38,808 bases of DNA from Alphaproteobacteria bacterium. GTDB taxonomy: Bacteria; Pseudomonadota; Alphaproteobacteria; Rhizobiales; Aestuariivirgaceae. Where the stretch lies: assembly GCA_024640405.1 (NCBI GenBank), contig JAHEFB010000044.1, positions 1-38,808 on the forward strand, in the 5' to 3' direction. Of the stretch, positions 32,327 through 38,808 are shown in pieces; the first letter of the stretch is position 1, and every line of letters starts with the position of its first letter. The position numbers and the translations under genes were made by a program. Below the pieces are notes generated by a model. That model ran no database searches. It was not told the DNA's origin and saw only the letters and a list, made by a program, of their open reading frames with translations.

Positions 32327-33042
32327 CAGTTGACGCCGCGAATATTTCCACCGCGCGGGTTGTCTGGCCGGCCGCGGTGCGCATCATCCGCAGCCTCTAT
32401 CCGCCGATTGACCTGTTTGAGGACATTGCTGATCCGGCCGACTGGCCACTGCTCATCTCGGCTGAAATGAAGACCAATCCACGGCTTATGGAAACCGTCG
32501 GCAACCTCGACCTGGTGCCGCCGGACCGGCGCGTATCCGGCCCCGAGGCCAGCTGGCTCATGGCGCCGTTTACCCATGTCTCGACCAGCAGGCCGAGCCG
32601 GTTTTCAGACGGCTCCTATGGCGTCCTGTATGTCGGACGGACCTTTGAGACGGCGCTGTTTGAAACCATCCATCATCACACCCGCTTCATGGCGGCAACC
32701 GGGGAGGCGCCGGGCTGGACGTCGCAGTTCCGTGAGATCGTCCTCGATATCGATGCGACACTGCATGACTTGTTCAGCGATGATGCAGCAACAATCGGCC
32801 TGCGCCATCGAGACGACTACGCCGCCCCGCAGGCGCTCGGGCGCGACCTGCGTGCATCCGGTTCCGACGGCGTCATTTGGCCCAGCGTGCGCCATGCAGG
32901 CGGCGAGTGCGCCGGGCTGTTCTGGCCCGACGTGGCCGCCAACCCGCGCCAGGCCAGGCATCTCGATTATCACTGGGACGGCAACAAGGTCGACCTGGTC
33001 CGCGAACCGGCAAACGGAACCGTCTGGCGGGTTGCGCAGTGA
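32323..33042 (+). CDS. RES-domain toxin
   Basis: A 239-residue protein with a GTG start overlapping the antitoxin stop. The RES-domain hallmarks are visible: an Arg-containing SRPSRFSDGSYGVLYVGRTFETALFETIHHH stretch with the essential Arg and Glu, and a later GSDGVIWPSVRHAGGECAGLFWPDV with the Ser. RES toxins degrade cellular NAD+ (NAD+ glycohydrolase or phosphorylase type), causing stasis when the antitoxin is lost. The family's Arg-Glu-Ser triad appears intact, so the toxin is probably active. An imperfect hairpin follows at 33089. Confidence 0.92.
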   Translation: MTVDAANISTARVVWPAAVRIIRSLYPPIDLFEDIADPADWPLLISAEMKTNPRLMETVGNLDLVPPDRRVSGPEASWLMAPFTHVSTSRPSRFSDGSYGVLYVGRTFETALFETIHHHTRFMAATGEAPGWTSQFREIVLDIDATLHDLFSDDAATIGLRHRDDYAAPQALGRDLRASGSDGVIWPSVRHAGGECAGLFWPDVAANPRQARHLDYHWDGNKVDLVREPANGTVWRVAQ

Positions 33043-33483
33043 AGGTTTATTGCATCGCCGCGATACCGGCAATCTGACCTGAACGGACCCCATGTGTCCG
33101 GGGCGTGCACATGGGTTTGATTTGCGAGAATAATATGAGGAAAAATGCTGGATGTGGGCTGATATGCGCGAACCCACGCTGGGTCAAAACATCTGCTTTC
33201 AACCCACTTTTCACCGTCAATTTGACAAGACGGACAAGGGGATTTGTGACCCGTTTCGGACATGCGGCCCAGCAAATCAATGGCCGAACTATGGCTGTAT
33301 ACCGATCGCCATCAGTGTGTGATCCAGGCTCTCTTGCTCGTTCTCGACCAGTCCTGCCGTGGCCAAAAGGTCAAAGCACAACGAACCTCCCGCATGCCTC
33401 AGGTAAGCCCCCGCCAAAACAGCCGGTCAGGTCATTGTGGTTGTCATCACAGGGCGTCTTGACATCACCCCTGCCATGAGAGC
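33043..33483. other. Intergenic region with an IS-end-like motif
   Basis: A hairpin CCCATGTG/CACATGGG at 33089-33115 contains CATGTGTCCGG, the same core as the repeats at 34747-34788. This may serve as terminator for the toxin gene or be an insertion-sequence remnant. A 124-codon open frame from 33105 has no ribosome site and no recognisable protein. Nothing else is seen. Confidence 0.45.
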
Positions 33484-34446
33484 TCAGGCGGCGTGAAGTC
33501 TCGTCTGTCGGATCAGTGCCCTTGCGGCTGCGTCAAAAGCCGAGAGCTGTTCTTTCATGGCCCGCGCTTCCTGGGGATGTTCGGCTCGCCGCCACGCAGA
33601 AAACGGCGACGAAAAGTGCCATGTGTTGCCGCCGGCATTTACTTCCAATGCAAACAGTTTTCCGGTGTTGACCTCTTTGAGGATATCGATCCCGAGCAGG
33701 GGAATCTGGTCGAATGCGCCTGCGGTCTCGCGGCCAAATGCGACAACGTCCGGATAGTCGCCATACTCTCTCGTGGCCTCCCCGCTTCCGTCAGACACGA
33801 CAGCTTCCAGCAAGACTTCATCCGGTTCGGACAGGTCCGGCCTCTGCTGGTGAAGGAACTTGTATTGGGCATACAGCGGCTCGGTAAAAAGCGATAGCAC
33901 CCTGTAGTGTTGGGGATTTCGACCGGTGTCGATGAAAGACTGGATCAGCAACTGGGTTCCGGGTTCGTAACCAAGCAGGGAATGCAAATCGTTCCCCAAT
34001 TGCTTAAGACGCCGGGTACGAACAAGCCGCACATTGTCCTTGTCGGACGTCTGCTTCAGGTCGGCAGGTTTGATGACGACAAATCGACCCCAGGCGTCCT
34101 CCTCGAAACTCTTCTCAGGTGAATGGACTTCGACATGGGGTGATGGAATTCCGGCACTCCGGAGGATTTCATACTGATCCAGCTTGCTTATAGCACGGTT
34201 GTGGAACACCGGACCGCGCGTCGGTTTGAACTTGTAATTCGCCACGAACGAGACCGTAATCGAAGGATGCTGCCAGGCGGTGTCGGGTATGACATCGGCA
34301 GTGAATTGGCTGGGTAGTATGTGAACGGCAACATCGTTTACCTGCCTGACTATCCTGTTTCCAATGTCCTGGAAGTCCTCCCAGAAATGATTCCGGTCGC
34401 AAAGGATGAAAAGATTCTTCAGCTTCTCGTCATTCGACCTCGACAT
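33484..34446 (-). CDS. ATP-grasp family protein
   Basis: A 320-residue protein with ribosome site GGGAGGGT before the ATG at 34446. The N-terminal preATP-like part (LFILCDRNHFWEDFQDIGNRIV) leads to SKLDQYEILRSAGIPSPHVEV, the typical entry into an ATP-grasp domain. Next come the nucleotide-binding lysine region RFVVIKPADLKQTS and the metal-binding end LFALEVNAGGNTWHF, which places Glu and Asn as in RimK/carbamoyl-phosphate-type enzymes. Such enzymes join a carboxylate to an amine or thiol using ATP. The acceptor is unknown. No peptide-precursor gene is visible beside it, and it stands alone between the toxin gene and IS-like debris. Confidence 0.82.
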   Translation of the reverse strand: MSRSNDEKLKNLFILCDRNHFWEDFQDIGNRIVRQVNDVAVHILPSQFTADVIPDTAWQHPSITVSFVANYKFKPTRGPVFHNRAISKLDQYEILRSAGIPSPHVEVHSPEKSFEEDAWGRFVVIKPADLKQTSDKDNVRLVRTRRLKQLGNDLHSLLGYEPGTQLLIQSFIDTGRNPQHYRVLSLFTEPLYAQYKFLHQQRPDLSEPDEVLLEAVVSDGSGEATREYGDYPDVVAFGRETAGAFDQIPLLGIDILKEVNTGKLFALEVNAGGNTWHFSSPFSAWRRAEHPQEARAMKEQLSAFDAAARALIRQTRLHAA

Positions 34447-34746
34447 ACAGGTTACCCTCCCACTCCCCGTGAAACACCGACTTGAGTCGCGCCCCCGGTA
34501 ATCGCAAGAAAATTCATTCTGAACGCACCATAATGGCCGATAATGCCGCGATCTTGCAATATGCCTTCCCCTGCCGGAAAGCTTGTTTGACCAAAGACGG
34601 AGGCTACCCGGACACTCTCCCGGGCAGTCGGCGGGATCTCATCGCACAATCCGGCCGAACCCGGCTGTTTGGGAAAATGGTCTGGGATACTTTGACGATG
34701 AGACATGCAGACCGGATCCACTTGCAAATCCATTCGGACCAAAAGT
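34447..34746. other. Upstream region of the ATP-grasp gene
   Basis: About 300 bp with open frames on both strands but no ribosome sites or recognisable protein. It probably contains the ATP-grasp promoter and degraded insertion-sequence DNA near its right end. Confidence 0.45.
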
Positions 34747-34788
34747 GTTACCCATGTCTCCGGTATAAAACGTAACCCATGTGTCCGG
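34747..34788. repeat. Two direct repeats resembling insertion-sequence end repeats
   Basis: GTTACCCATGTCTCCGG (34747-34763) and GTAACCCATGTGTCCGG (34772-34788), 25 bp apart. Arrays of GTTACCCATGTcTCCGG occur at the ends of DDE-type insertion sequences in Proteobacteria; here no transposase accompanies them, so they are a solo remnant. Confidence 0.55.
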
Positions 34789-34806
34789 GTCGGACCCTGA
34801 TTTTAT

Positions 34807-34853
34807 TGGCGCACCCGAGAGGATTCGAACCTCTGACCTCTGCCTTCGGAGGC
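34807..34853 (-). other. 3' fragment of tRNA-Arg(CCG): candidate attachment site
   Basis: On the minus strand the 47 bases run from the anticodon loop (CTCCGAA, anticodon CCG) through GGCAGAGGTC, the T-arm AGAGGTTCGAATCCTCT and the acceptor end CGGGTGCG to CCA. The 5' half (acceptor strand, D-arm, full anticodon stem) is missing: to the right the sequence departs at TTGC. A tRNA 3' end without its 5' half is the mark left when an integrase element inserts into a tRNA gene. Given the orientation, the element should extend to the right and the intact tRNA lie beyond the window. Confidence 0.75.
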
Positions 34854-35181
34854 AAGCCACTCCGTAATAAGAACAATGGGTTACAAGAGCGCTGCCTTTT
34901 TTGGGCAGGGGTACGTCAATTTAGTACATTGAAAAGATTGGGAAAAATAGAGCAATTCCAACTCAGACGATTTCTGAGTCTAAAATGAAGACTAAATCAC
35001 GAAGTTGTCGCGACCTAGTGTTCTGGTTATGCCGTTTCAGAGACAGGGATTGGAGCGATTTCGACGCCCATATCCGGCCTGTTTGATCGGCACGCGGTCC
35101 GTGGCCTTGAGCCGCTGCGGGCATCGTCTGCTTTTGGGGGGTCTTTCACCGTCTTCATAGTGCGCTCCGCACGGCAGAAAA
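34854..35181. other. Left end of the putative island, no gene recognised
   Basis: About 330 bp, AT-rich at first (to about 35010) and then GC-rich. Short frames on both strands (such as 35037-35285 minus) lack ribosome sites and recognisable domains; the GC-rich part may be transposase debris. Confidence 0.4.
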
Positions 35182-35342
35182 TGACCCAGGCTGTGTGAAA
35201 ACGCTAATCCGGCTGGCAAATCACATGATTCCCCGGCTGTCTGCTTTCCTAAGCCATTGATTTCATTGATGTCAGATTTGGGCAAAAACCGTCAAAATCC
35301 AAATTTGAGCAATTTTCTAACGTTTTCACACACCCTGGACCC
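35182..35342. mobile_element. MITE-like or internally deleted insertion sequence, about 161 bp
   Basis: About 22-bp imperfect inverted repeats: the left end reads ACCCAGGCTGTGTGAAAACG (to 35203) and the right end CGTTTTCACACACCCTGGAC (from 35321), sharing a 12-base perfect core. The interior is AT-rich and non-coding. GTTTTCACACAG..CTGGGTC is a common insertion-sequence end. Confidence 0.6.
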
Positions 35343-35414
35343 TGAGCTGAACTCTCTGACCAAAGATAATCGACCCTGAAGGGCTGCTCTCGAGTTGTTG
35401 CTTGCAATGCAGCT

Positions 35415-35750
35415 TTAAGTGGTAGTCAAACGCTTCCTTTGCCAACCAAATAGGCTTGGAAGGCTGTGATCGCGGAGGAAAACCGGGAGAGCCGTTGAGT
35501 GGGAAACTACAGCGACCTGCGAGGAATCCGTGACGGTATAGCTGCTCTTGTCGATAGGATCATTCGGCAGAATATTTTCAAAAGTTTTCTCCATGCCGTT
35601 GAACAAGAATGAAATGGTTAGCTTGCTGTTAAGTAGGCCAGGGTTGTTAAAATAGACTTTATCGAAAGATCCAACGGCGTTTTTCGCAGCAGGGTCTACA
35701 ACACTACAATTGAAGTCTGGCGTATTGATCGTGGCAACCTGACGGCCCAC
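35415..35750 (-). CDS. Hypothetical protein, uncertain
   Basis: A 111-codon frame (MGRQVATINTPDFNCSVVDP...) with protein-like stretches such as FDKVYFNNPGLLNSKLTISF and FENILPNDPIDKSSYTVTDS. No clear ribosome site precedes the first ATG, and no family is recognised. It may be the decayed part of a larger exported protein. It lies in AT-richer island DNA just upstream of, and divergent from, the single-barrel gene. Confidence 0.3.
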   Translation of the reverse strand: MGRQVATINTPDFNCSVVDPAAKNAVGSFDKVYFNNPGLLNSKLTISFLFNGMEKTFENILPNDPIDKSSYTVTDSSQVAVVSHSTALPVFLRDHSLPSLFGWQRKRLTTT

Positions 35751-35772
35751 ACATGGCAGGAGCCCGCCGGCA

Positions 35773-35807
35773 ACTGTGACATTTATGCAACACTTTTTAA
35801 AAAAAAG
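35773..35807 (+). promoter_or_regulatory. Direct-repeat motif, copy c, upstream of the single-barrel gene
   Basis: TGTGACA-TTTA-TGCAACA followed by CTTTTTAAAAAAAAG, about 160 bp before the ATG at 35932. It is the same motif as copies a, b and d, although this copy is inside the putative island. Confidence 0.55.
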
Positions 35808-35931
35808 TCGAAATTGTGTTGTGCTTGTCGTTTTCCATCTTGTCGCGGCCAGTGACTATGATTAACAAGGTGTAGTAATTATTTGATTTAACGCAGAGCG
35901 GGTATACAAGGGCTTTTTAGGAGGGCTGAAC

Positions 35932-36570
35932 ATGACCAAATCGAAATTGGCACTGATGGTGAGCGCAGCGGTTATCGCCGGAGCGGTTTACGCTGGCGAA
36001 GCTAGGGCAGCGGATATGTACATGCCACAAGCCGGCGCGGACTGGAACGGAATTTACGTGGGCGGGCATGTTGGCGGAGCTATTGGTGAGGCTTTTTTTG
36101 ATAGCGACACGATTACGCAATCTGATGCTGGTGCATTGGCCGGTTTGCAGGCCGGTGTGGACTTCGACCAGGGTAATTTCGTCTGGGGCATCGTTGCAGA
36201 CATCAGTTTCACTGATGTGGAAATAGAGGAATATCCCAACTCCAGTGACCACGTCTGGAAGCCAGAGATTTTGGCATCGGTGCGCGGTCGGATTGGCATG
36301 AAGTTCGGGGCTGATCAGTCCACGCTGCTGTACGGCACCGGCGGTATTGGTATTATTAATGGTCAGCTCACTTCAAGCTCAGCCAGCCAGACTAGCAGGG
36401 AAACCGTTTATGCTCCGGTTGTGGGAATTGGCGTCGAGCACAAGGTGGGGCCGGGCTGGTCAGTTTTTGCTGAGGGCCTAGCATACCTCGCAGATGACTG
36501 GCTCGACGATAGCGAAACCAAAGTTGAAACCATGGGCGTCATGAGACTTGGCGTAAACATGAGGTTCTGA
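35932..36570 (+). CDS. Single-domain Omp25/31-type outer-membrane beta-barrel protein
   Basis: A 212-residue protein with ribosome site GGAGGG. A signal peptide (to about GEARA-AD) precedes one barrel: WNGIYVGGHVGG, GLQAGVDFDQGNFVWGIVADI, SVRGRIGM, LLYGTGGIGI, and the terminal strand MGVMRLGVNMRF with the C-terminal phenylalanine used by the BAM machinery. Each element matches a strand of the four-barrel protein's domains, so it is a one-domain relative. It is followed by a terminator and then a TPR-sulfotransferase on the same strand, repeating the arrangement at 24.7-28.9 kb. Confidence 0.9.
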   Translation: MTKSKLALMVSAAVIAGAVYAGEARAADMYMPQAGADWNGIYVGGHVGGAIGEAFFDSDTITQSDAGALAGLQAGVDFDQGNFVWGIVADISFTDVEIEEYPNSSDHVWKPEILASVRGRIGMKFGADQSTLLYGTGGIGIINGQLTSSSASQTSRETVYAPVVGIGVEHKVGPGWSVFAEGLAYLADDWLDDSETKVETMGVMRLGVNMRF

Positions 36571-36594
36571 CCCTCCCGAATCTAGACATCATCG

Positions 36595-36626
36595 AAGCGG
36601 AGGTTTTTTGGAAACCTCCGCTTTTT
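36595..36626 (+). terminator. Terminator after the single-barrel gene
   Basis: Twelve-base arms AAGCGGAGGTTT (36595-36606) and AAACCTCCGCTT (36612-36623) followed by TTT. It separates the barrel gene from the TPR-sulfotransferase, whose ATG is 50 bp further on, so the second gene may depend on readthrough or its own promoter. Confidence 0.88.
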
Positions 36627-36675
36627 GAATTATAGGCGAACAGAGTTTATTGGATCACGCTTTGAGCAGCAATTG

Positions 36676-38253
36676 ATGGGTAGATCGCTTAGAAAAAGAA
36701 ACTTAAAGAGCAGCACTCTGCCGCCCAAAAAGCCATCTTTCGCCAACCCGGCGGAAGAATTGCGGGCGGCGCAGCAACAGCTTCAAGAAGCTGAAACACT
36801 GAGGCAGAAGAAATTCTTTGACAAAGCCGAGGTGATTTGCAGTCATCTTATCAGGCAGTACCCTGACTACTATGGCGCTTTGCATACGCTTGGATTGATT
36901 TACGCGGACAAGGGCCAGCATCAACGCGCGGTCCAGTTTCTTGTCCAGGCAGCTATTCAGCATCCCAGGAGTTGGATAACCCAAACCGCCCTCGCTGGTA
37001 GTTACCTGAACTTGGACTCCGAAGATTTGGCCGCACAGGCACTCGAACGAGCTGTCACCATCAAACCCGACAGCCCTGAAGTTCTGATCACACTCGGTGA
37101 GGTTTATGAATCTCTAAGAGATTATGAGCCAATGTTGACTGTATACAAAAAGGCGCTTGAATTGGAGCCTGACCGAGTTGAGGCAGCGTGGGGAGTTTCC
37201 AAGGCTTGTATTGAACTTGGTGATTTTAGCCAAGCCTCCTCCGTGTTGTCATCACTTATTGACCTAAAGCACAATTCGCTCGCTTTGCTGGAAAATTTGA
37301 CGCAACTTCCTGCGTCATTTGCCTGTGAAAACTTGGATTCTTTGATAAAGTCGGTGCACATCCGAGATGTTGCTGAGAGTCAAGCATCATTTCTTTTTGT
37401 TCAAGCAAGGGCCAGCGCAATAAACGGAAATTCCGAAAAGGCGTGGAAACTATTTAGTGAGGCTAATAGGGCGAAGCTAAAAATTTTGGGTGAAAATAAC
37501 CTAGAAAGTTCACTAACCAGCTATAAGCAGCGATTGAATTGGCTGCAGGATAATACAAATGCAGGCAGAAGAGAACCGGAATCAAAAGACCCTGGCTTCA
37601 CATCCTTGTTTATTTTAGGCCCTTCTCGATCTGGCAAAACAACGGCCGAAAAACTTTTGAGTTCACATTCAGGAGTGCTGCGCGGTTACGAGAACCCCAC
37701 CATTTCTAAAGCCATTAAGCAAACATTCATGGATGCCGGACTTCTGTCGTGGCAGCAAACGGCTAATCTTCCATATTATTTGCGGGATCACGTGTCAGAA
37801 AATTATATTGAATTATTAAATTTTGATGCTTCGAAATACTCTGTTTTCACAAACACTTCTCCTGGTTTAATCTGGGATGCGATATTTTTAAACGAGTTTA
37901 TAACTGGTGCAAAATATATATTCTTAGACCGAAATGTAGATGATCTTGCTATGGACATTTTTATGAAAAATTACCGTAGAGGTCATACGTATTCTTACAA
38001 ATTAGAAAAAACTTATGAATTTATTGGACTGTACAAGCAGATGGTGGAAATTATGGAGAGTCGTATACCTGAAAAGGTACTAATCCTGAATTATGATGAC
38101 CTAATAAAGAGCCCGCGCGAATGTTTTGATAGAATGGTCGCGTTTGCTGGCTTGGACCGACAGGATTGCGAGTTGCCTGAACTTGGTGATAATCGAGGTG
38201 TTTCTGCGCAATACCGAAAATATATGGACCAGACTTCAAACCGCGTGAGCTAA
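36676..38253 (+). CDS. TPR-sulfotransferase (copy 2)
   Basis: A 525-residue protein from the ATG at 36676; the frame's earlier TTG at 36625 sits inside the terminator. TPR repeats (KAEVICSHLIRQYPDYYGALHTLG, VYKKALELEPDRVEAAWGVS) lead to a sulfotransferase domain: FILGPSRSGKTTAEK, YIFLDRNVDDLAMDIF, then HTYSYKLEKTYEFIGLYKQM and LILNYDDLIKSPRECFDRMVAFAGL. It is homologous over its length to the gene at 24718, including GALHTLGL.Y, RGYENP.I and FTNT.PG blocks. Base composition is strikingly AT-rich compared with that paralogue, suggesting separate acquisition. Sulfate would come from PAPS; the acceptor is unknown. Confidence 0.87.
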   Translation: MGRSLRKRNLKSSTLPPKKPSFANPAEELRAAQQQLQEAETLRQKKFFDKAEVICSHLIRQYPDYYGALHTLGLIYADKGQHQRAVQFLVQAAIQHPRSWITQTALAGSYLNLDSEDLAAQALERAVTIKPDSPEVLITLGEVYESLRDYEPMLTVYKKALELEPDRVEAAWGVSKACIELGDFSQASSVLSSLIDLKHNSLALLENLTQLPASFACENLDSLIKSVHIRDVAESQASFLFVQARASAINGNSEKAWKLFSEANRAKLKILGENNLESSLTSYKQRLNWLQDNTNAGRREPESKDPGFTSLFILGPSRSGKTTAEKLLSSHSGVLRGYENPTISKAIKQTFMDAGLLSWQQTANLPYYLRDHVSENYIELLNFDASKYSVFTNTSPGLIWDAIFLNEFITGAKYIFLDRNVDDLAMDIFMKNYRRGHTYSYKLEKTYEFIGLYKQMVEIMESRIPEKVLILNYDDLIKSPRECFDRMVAFAGLDRQDCELPELGDNRGVSAQYRKYMDQTSNRVS

Positions 38254-38254
38254 G

Positions 38255-38272
38255 GTGATAAGAAATTATCAC
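38255..38272 (+). terminator. Small perfect hairpin after the TPR-sulfotransferase
   Basis: GTGATAA and TTATCAC around GAAA, starting two bases after the stop codon. It is AT-rich with no long T-run, a weak terminator or 3' stabiliser. Confidence 0.5.
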
Positions 38273-38375
38273 TTCATTGAAATTGGATTTCCCATTTGGC
38301 TCCGGCAATTGATGCGATTGATCACTGATTCTGATATAAAATTCAATGTGTTGAGCGTATTTTGGGGCGAGGCAT

Positions 38376-38697
38376 ATGGCGAACCTGGCGGGTGAAGCTG
38401 TGATGGTCCTCTGGGGCTCGATTTCGACCGCCGCCTGAAGCTTTCGTTCCACGGTTCCAAGATCACCACCGACGCCGGATTGCTTGCCTACCGTGAGCCC
38501 GGGAACGCGCTCGGGTTAACCGACATGGTTGGCGACGAGCTCGTCGATCCGCGCACCGGCAAGAACGGCCAGCACGTGATGACTGTATTGTTTCGCCAAA
38601 CCGTCTTCGGCCGCCTCGGTGGCTGCGAGGACGTGAACGACGCCGATCATCTGGGACGTGATCCGGCGATGCGATGGATTGTCGGCGGTCGCGCCGT
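38376..38697 (+). pseudogene. IS1380-family transposase, N-terminal fragment, frameshifted
   Basis: The frame from 38396 reads DGPLGLDFDRRLKLSFHGSK, TTDAGLLAYREPGNALGLTD, DPRTGKNGQH, FGRLGGCEDVNDADHLGRDP and AMRWIVGG, the N-terminal signature of IS1380-family transposases. The likely ATG at 38376 (MANLAGEA) is in another frame, so one base was lost or gained near 38395. Homology stops at about 38695. The C-terminal three quarters, including the later catalytic residues, are absent, so this copy is dead. Confidence 0.8.
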
Positions 38698-38699
38698 TG

Positions 38700-38807
38700 C
38701 GAATCCACAACTCCAGCGTCCTTGGTAATTCGTTGCCATAGAAGCCGAACAGCGTTGGCAGTTGTGGGGAACACTGCTTCATTGTGTTTTGGCAATTCGG
38801 TGATGAT
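38700..38807 (-). pseudogene. Tyrosine recombinase/integrase fragment cut by the IS1380 fragment
   Basis: Reading leftwards from the window edge, 36 codons give ITELPKHNEAVFPTTANAVR and LLWQRITKDAGVVDS, the stretch of phage-type tyrosine recombinases just before the conserved DLRFHDLRH active-site segment. That segment is replaced at about 38700 by the transposase fragment, so the integrase was interrupted there. The upstream part lies beyond the window. The assignment rests on the PTTxNAxRLxWxRxxxxAG pattern. Confidence 0.6.
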
Positions 38808-38808
38808 G

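Noticed and set aside
31913..33042. Xre-RES pair as the novel system
   Set aside because: Both genes, their overlap and the operator fit the known RES-Xre toxin-antitoxin type without unusual features.
33105..33479. 124-codon plus-strand frame between the toxin and ATP-grasp genes
   Set aside because: No ribosome site and no recognisable domain; it begins inside a hairpin.
34807..34853. Functional tRNA-Arg gene
   Set aside because: Only the 3' half is present; the D-arm, the 5' acceptor strand and a proper anticodon stem are missing.
35037..35285. 82-codon minus-strand frame at the island's left end
   Set aside because: It runs through the MITE-like inverted end, so its translation is an artefact of mobile-element DNA.

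Overview
The window looks like chromosome of a GC-rich alphaproteobacterium, probably Hyphomicrobiales (Rhizobiales). This rests on the heterotetrameric sarcosine oxidase operon beside a GlxA/AraC-type regulator, an AapJ-type amino-acid-binding protein, Omp25/31-type beta-barrel proteins, DUF1194, and C-rich double-hairpin small RNAs resembling the alphaproteobacterial 'cuckoo' family. No species is claimed.

Layout. 1-2.0 kb: the first codons of a class III adenylate cyclase (minus strand), a 217-bp MITE with a target duplication, a CopD-like membrane protein, and three copies of a small-RNA gene, each with a CRP-type box at the same distance from a -10 element. 2.2-5.2 kb: an amino-acid-binding protein whose stop overlaps the start of a membrane adenylate cyclase. 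5.3-6.8 kb: a MalY/PatB-type C-S lyase and a threonine dehydratase remnant. 6.9-10.8 kb: three unrecognised secreted cysteine-containing proteins. 10.8-12.8 kb: cupin and SnoaL-like genes divergent from a LysR regulator. 12.9-16.7 kb: a ComEC-like MBL hydrolase, a GFA/CENP-V protein and three monoheme cytochromes c closed by a terminator. 16.9-18.3 kb: a decayed BNR/sialidase-like gene, a DUF1194 gene and the fourth small-RNA copy. 18.4-24.7 kb: soxBDAG with a divergent regulator. 24.7-31.8 kb: a TPR-sulfotransferase, a giant outer-membrane protein of four tandem barrels, a broken small gene, and a tandemly duplicated pair of outer-membrane proteins. 31.9-33.0 kb: a Xre-RES toxin-antitoxin pair. 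33.5-34.4 kb: an ATP-grasp protein. From about 34.85 kb, after a 3' tRNA-Arg(CCG) fragment, comes a visibly AT-richer putative island. It holds a MITE, a single-barrel outer-membrane protein, a second TPR-sulfotransferase, an IS1380-family transposase fragment and a broken tyrosine-recombinase integrase.

Two themes tie the genes together, both as inference. First, two adenylate cyclases flank small RNAs whose promoters carry CRP-type boxes at about -41. This suggests a circuit from amino acid to cAMP to a CRP-like regulator to anti-Shine-Dalgarno small RNAs. Second, a barrel gene followed on the same strand by a TPR-sulfotransferase occurs twice: once with a four-barrel fusion in GC-rich DNA and once with a single barrel in the putative island. 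Three outer-membrane genes and one broken gene share an upstream 11-bp-period direct-repeat motif of the kind bound by OmpR/PhoB/ChvI-type response regulators. The pair may be a surface-modification module.
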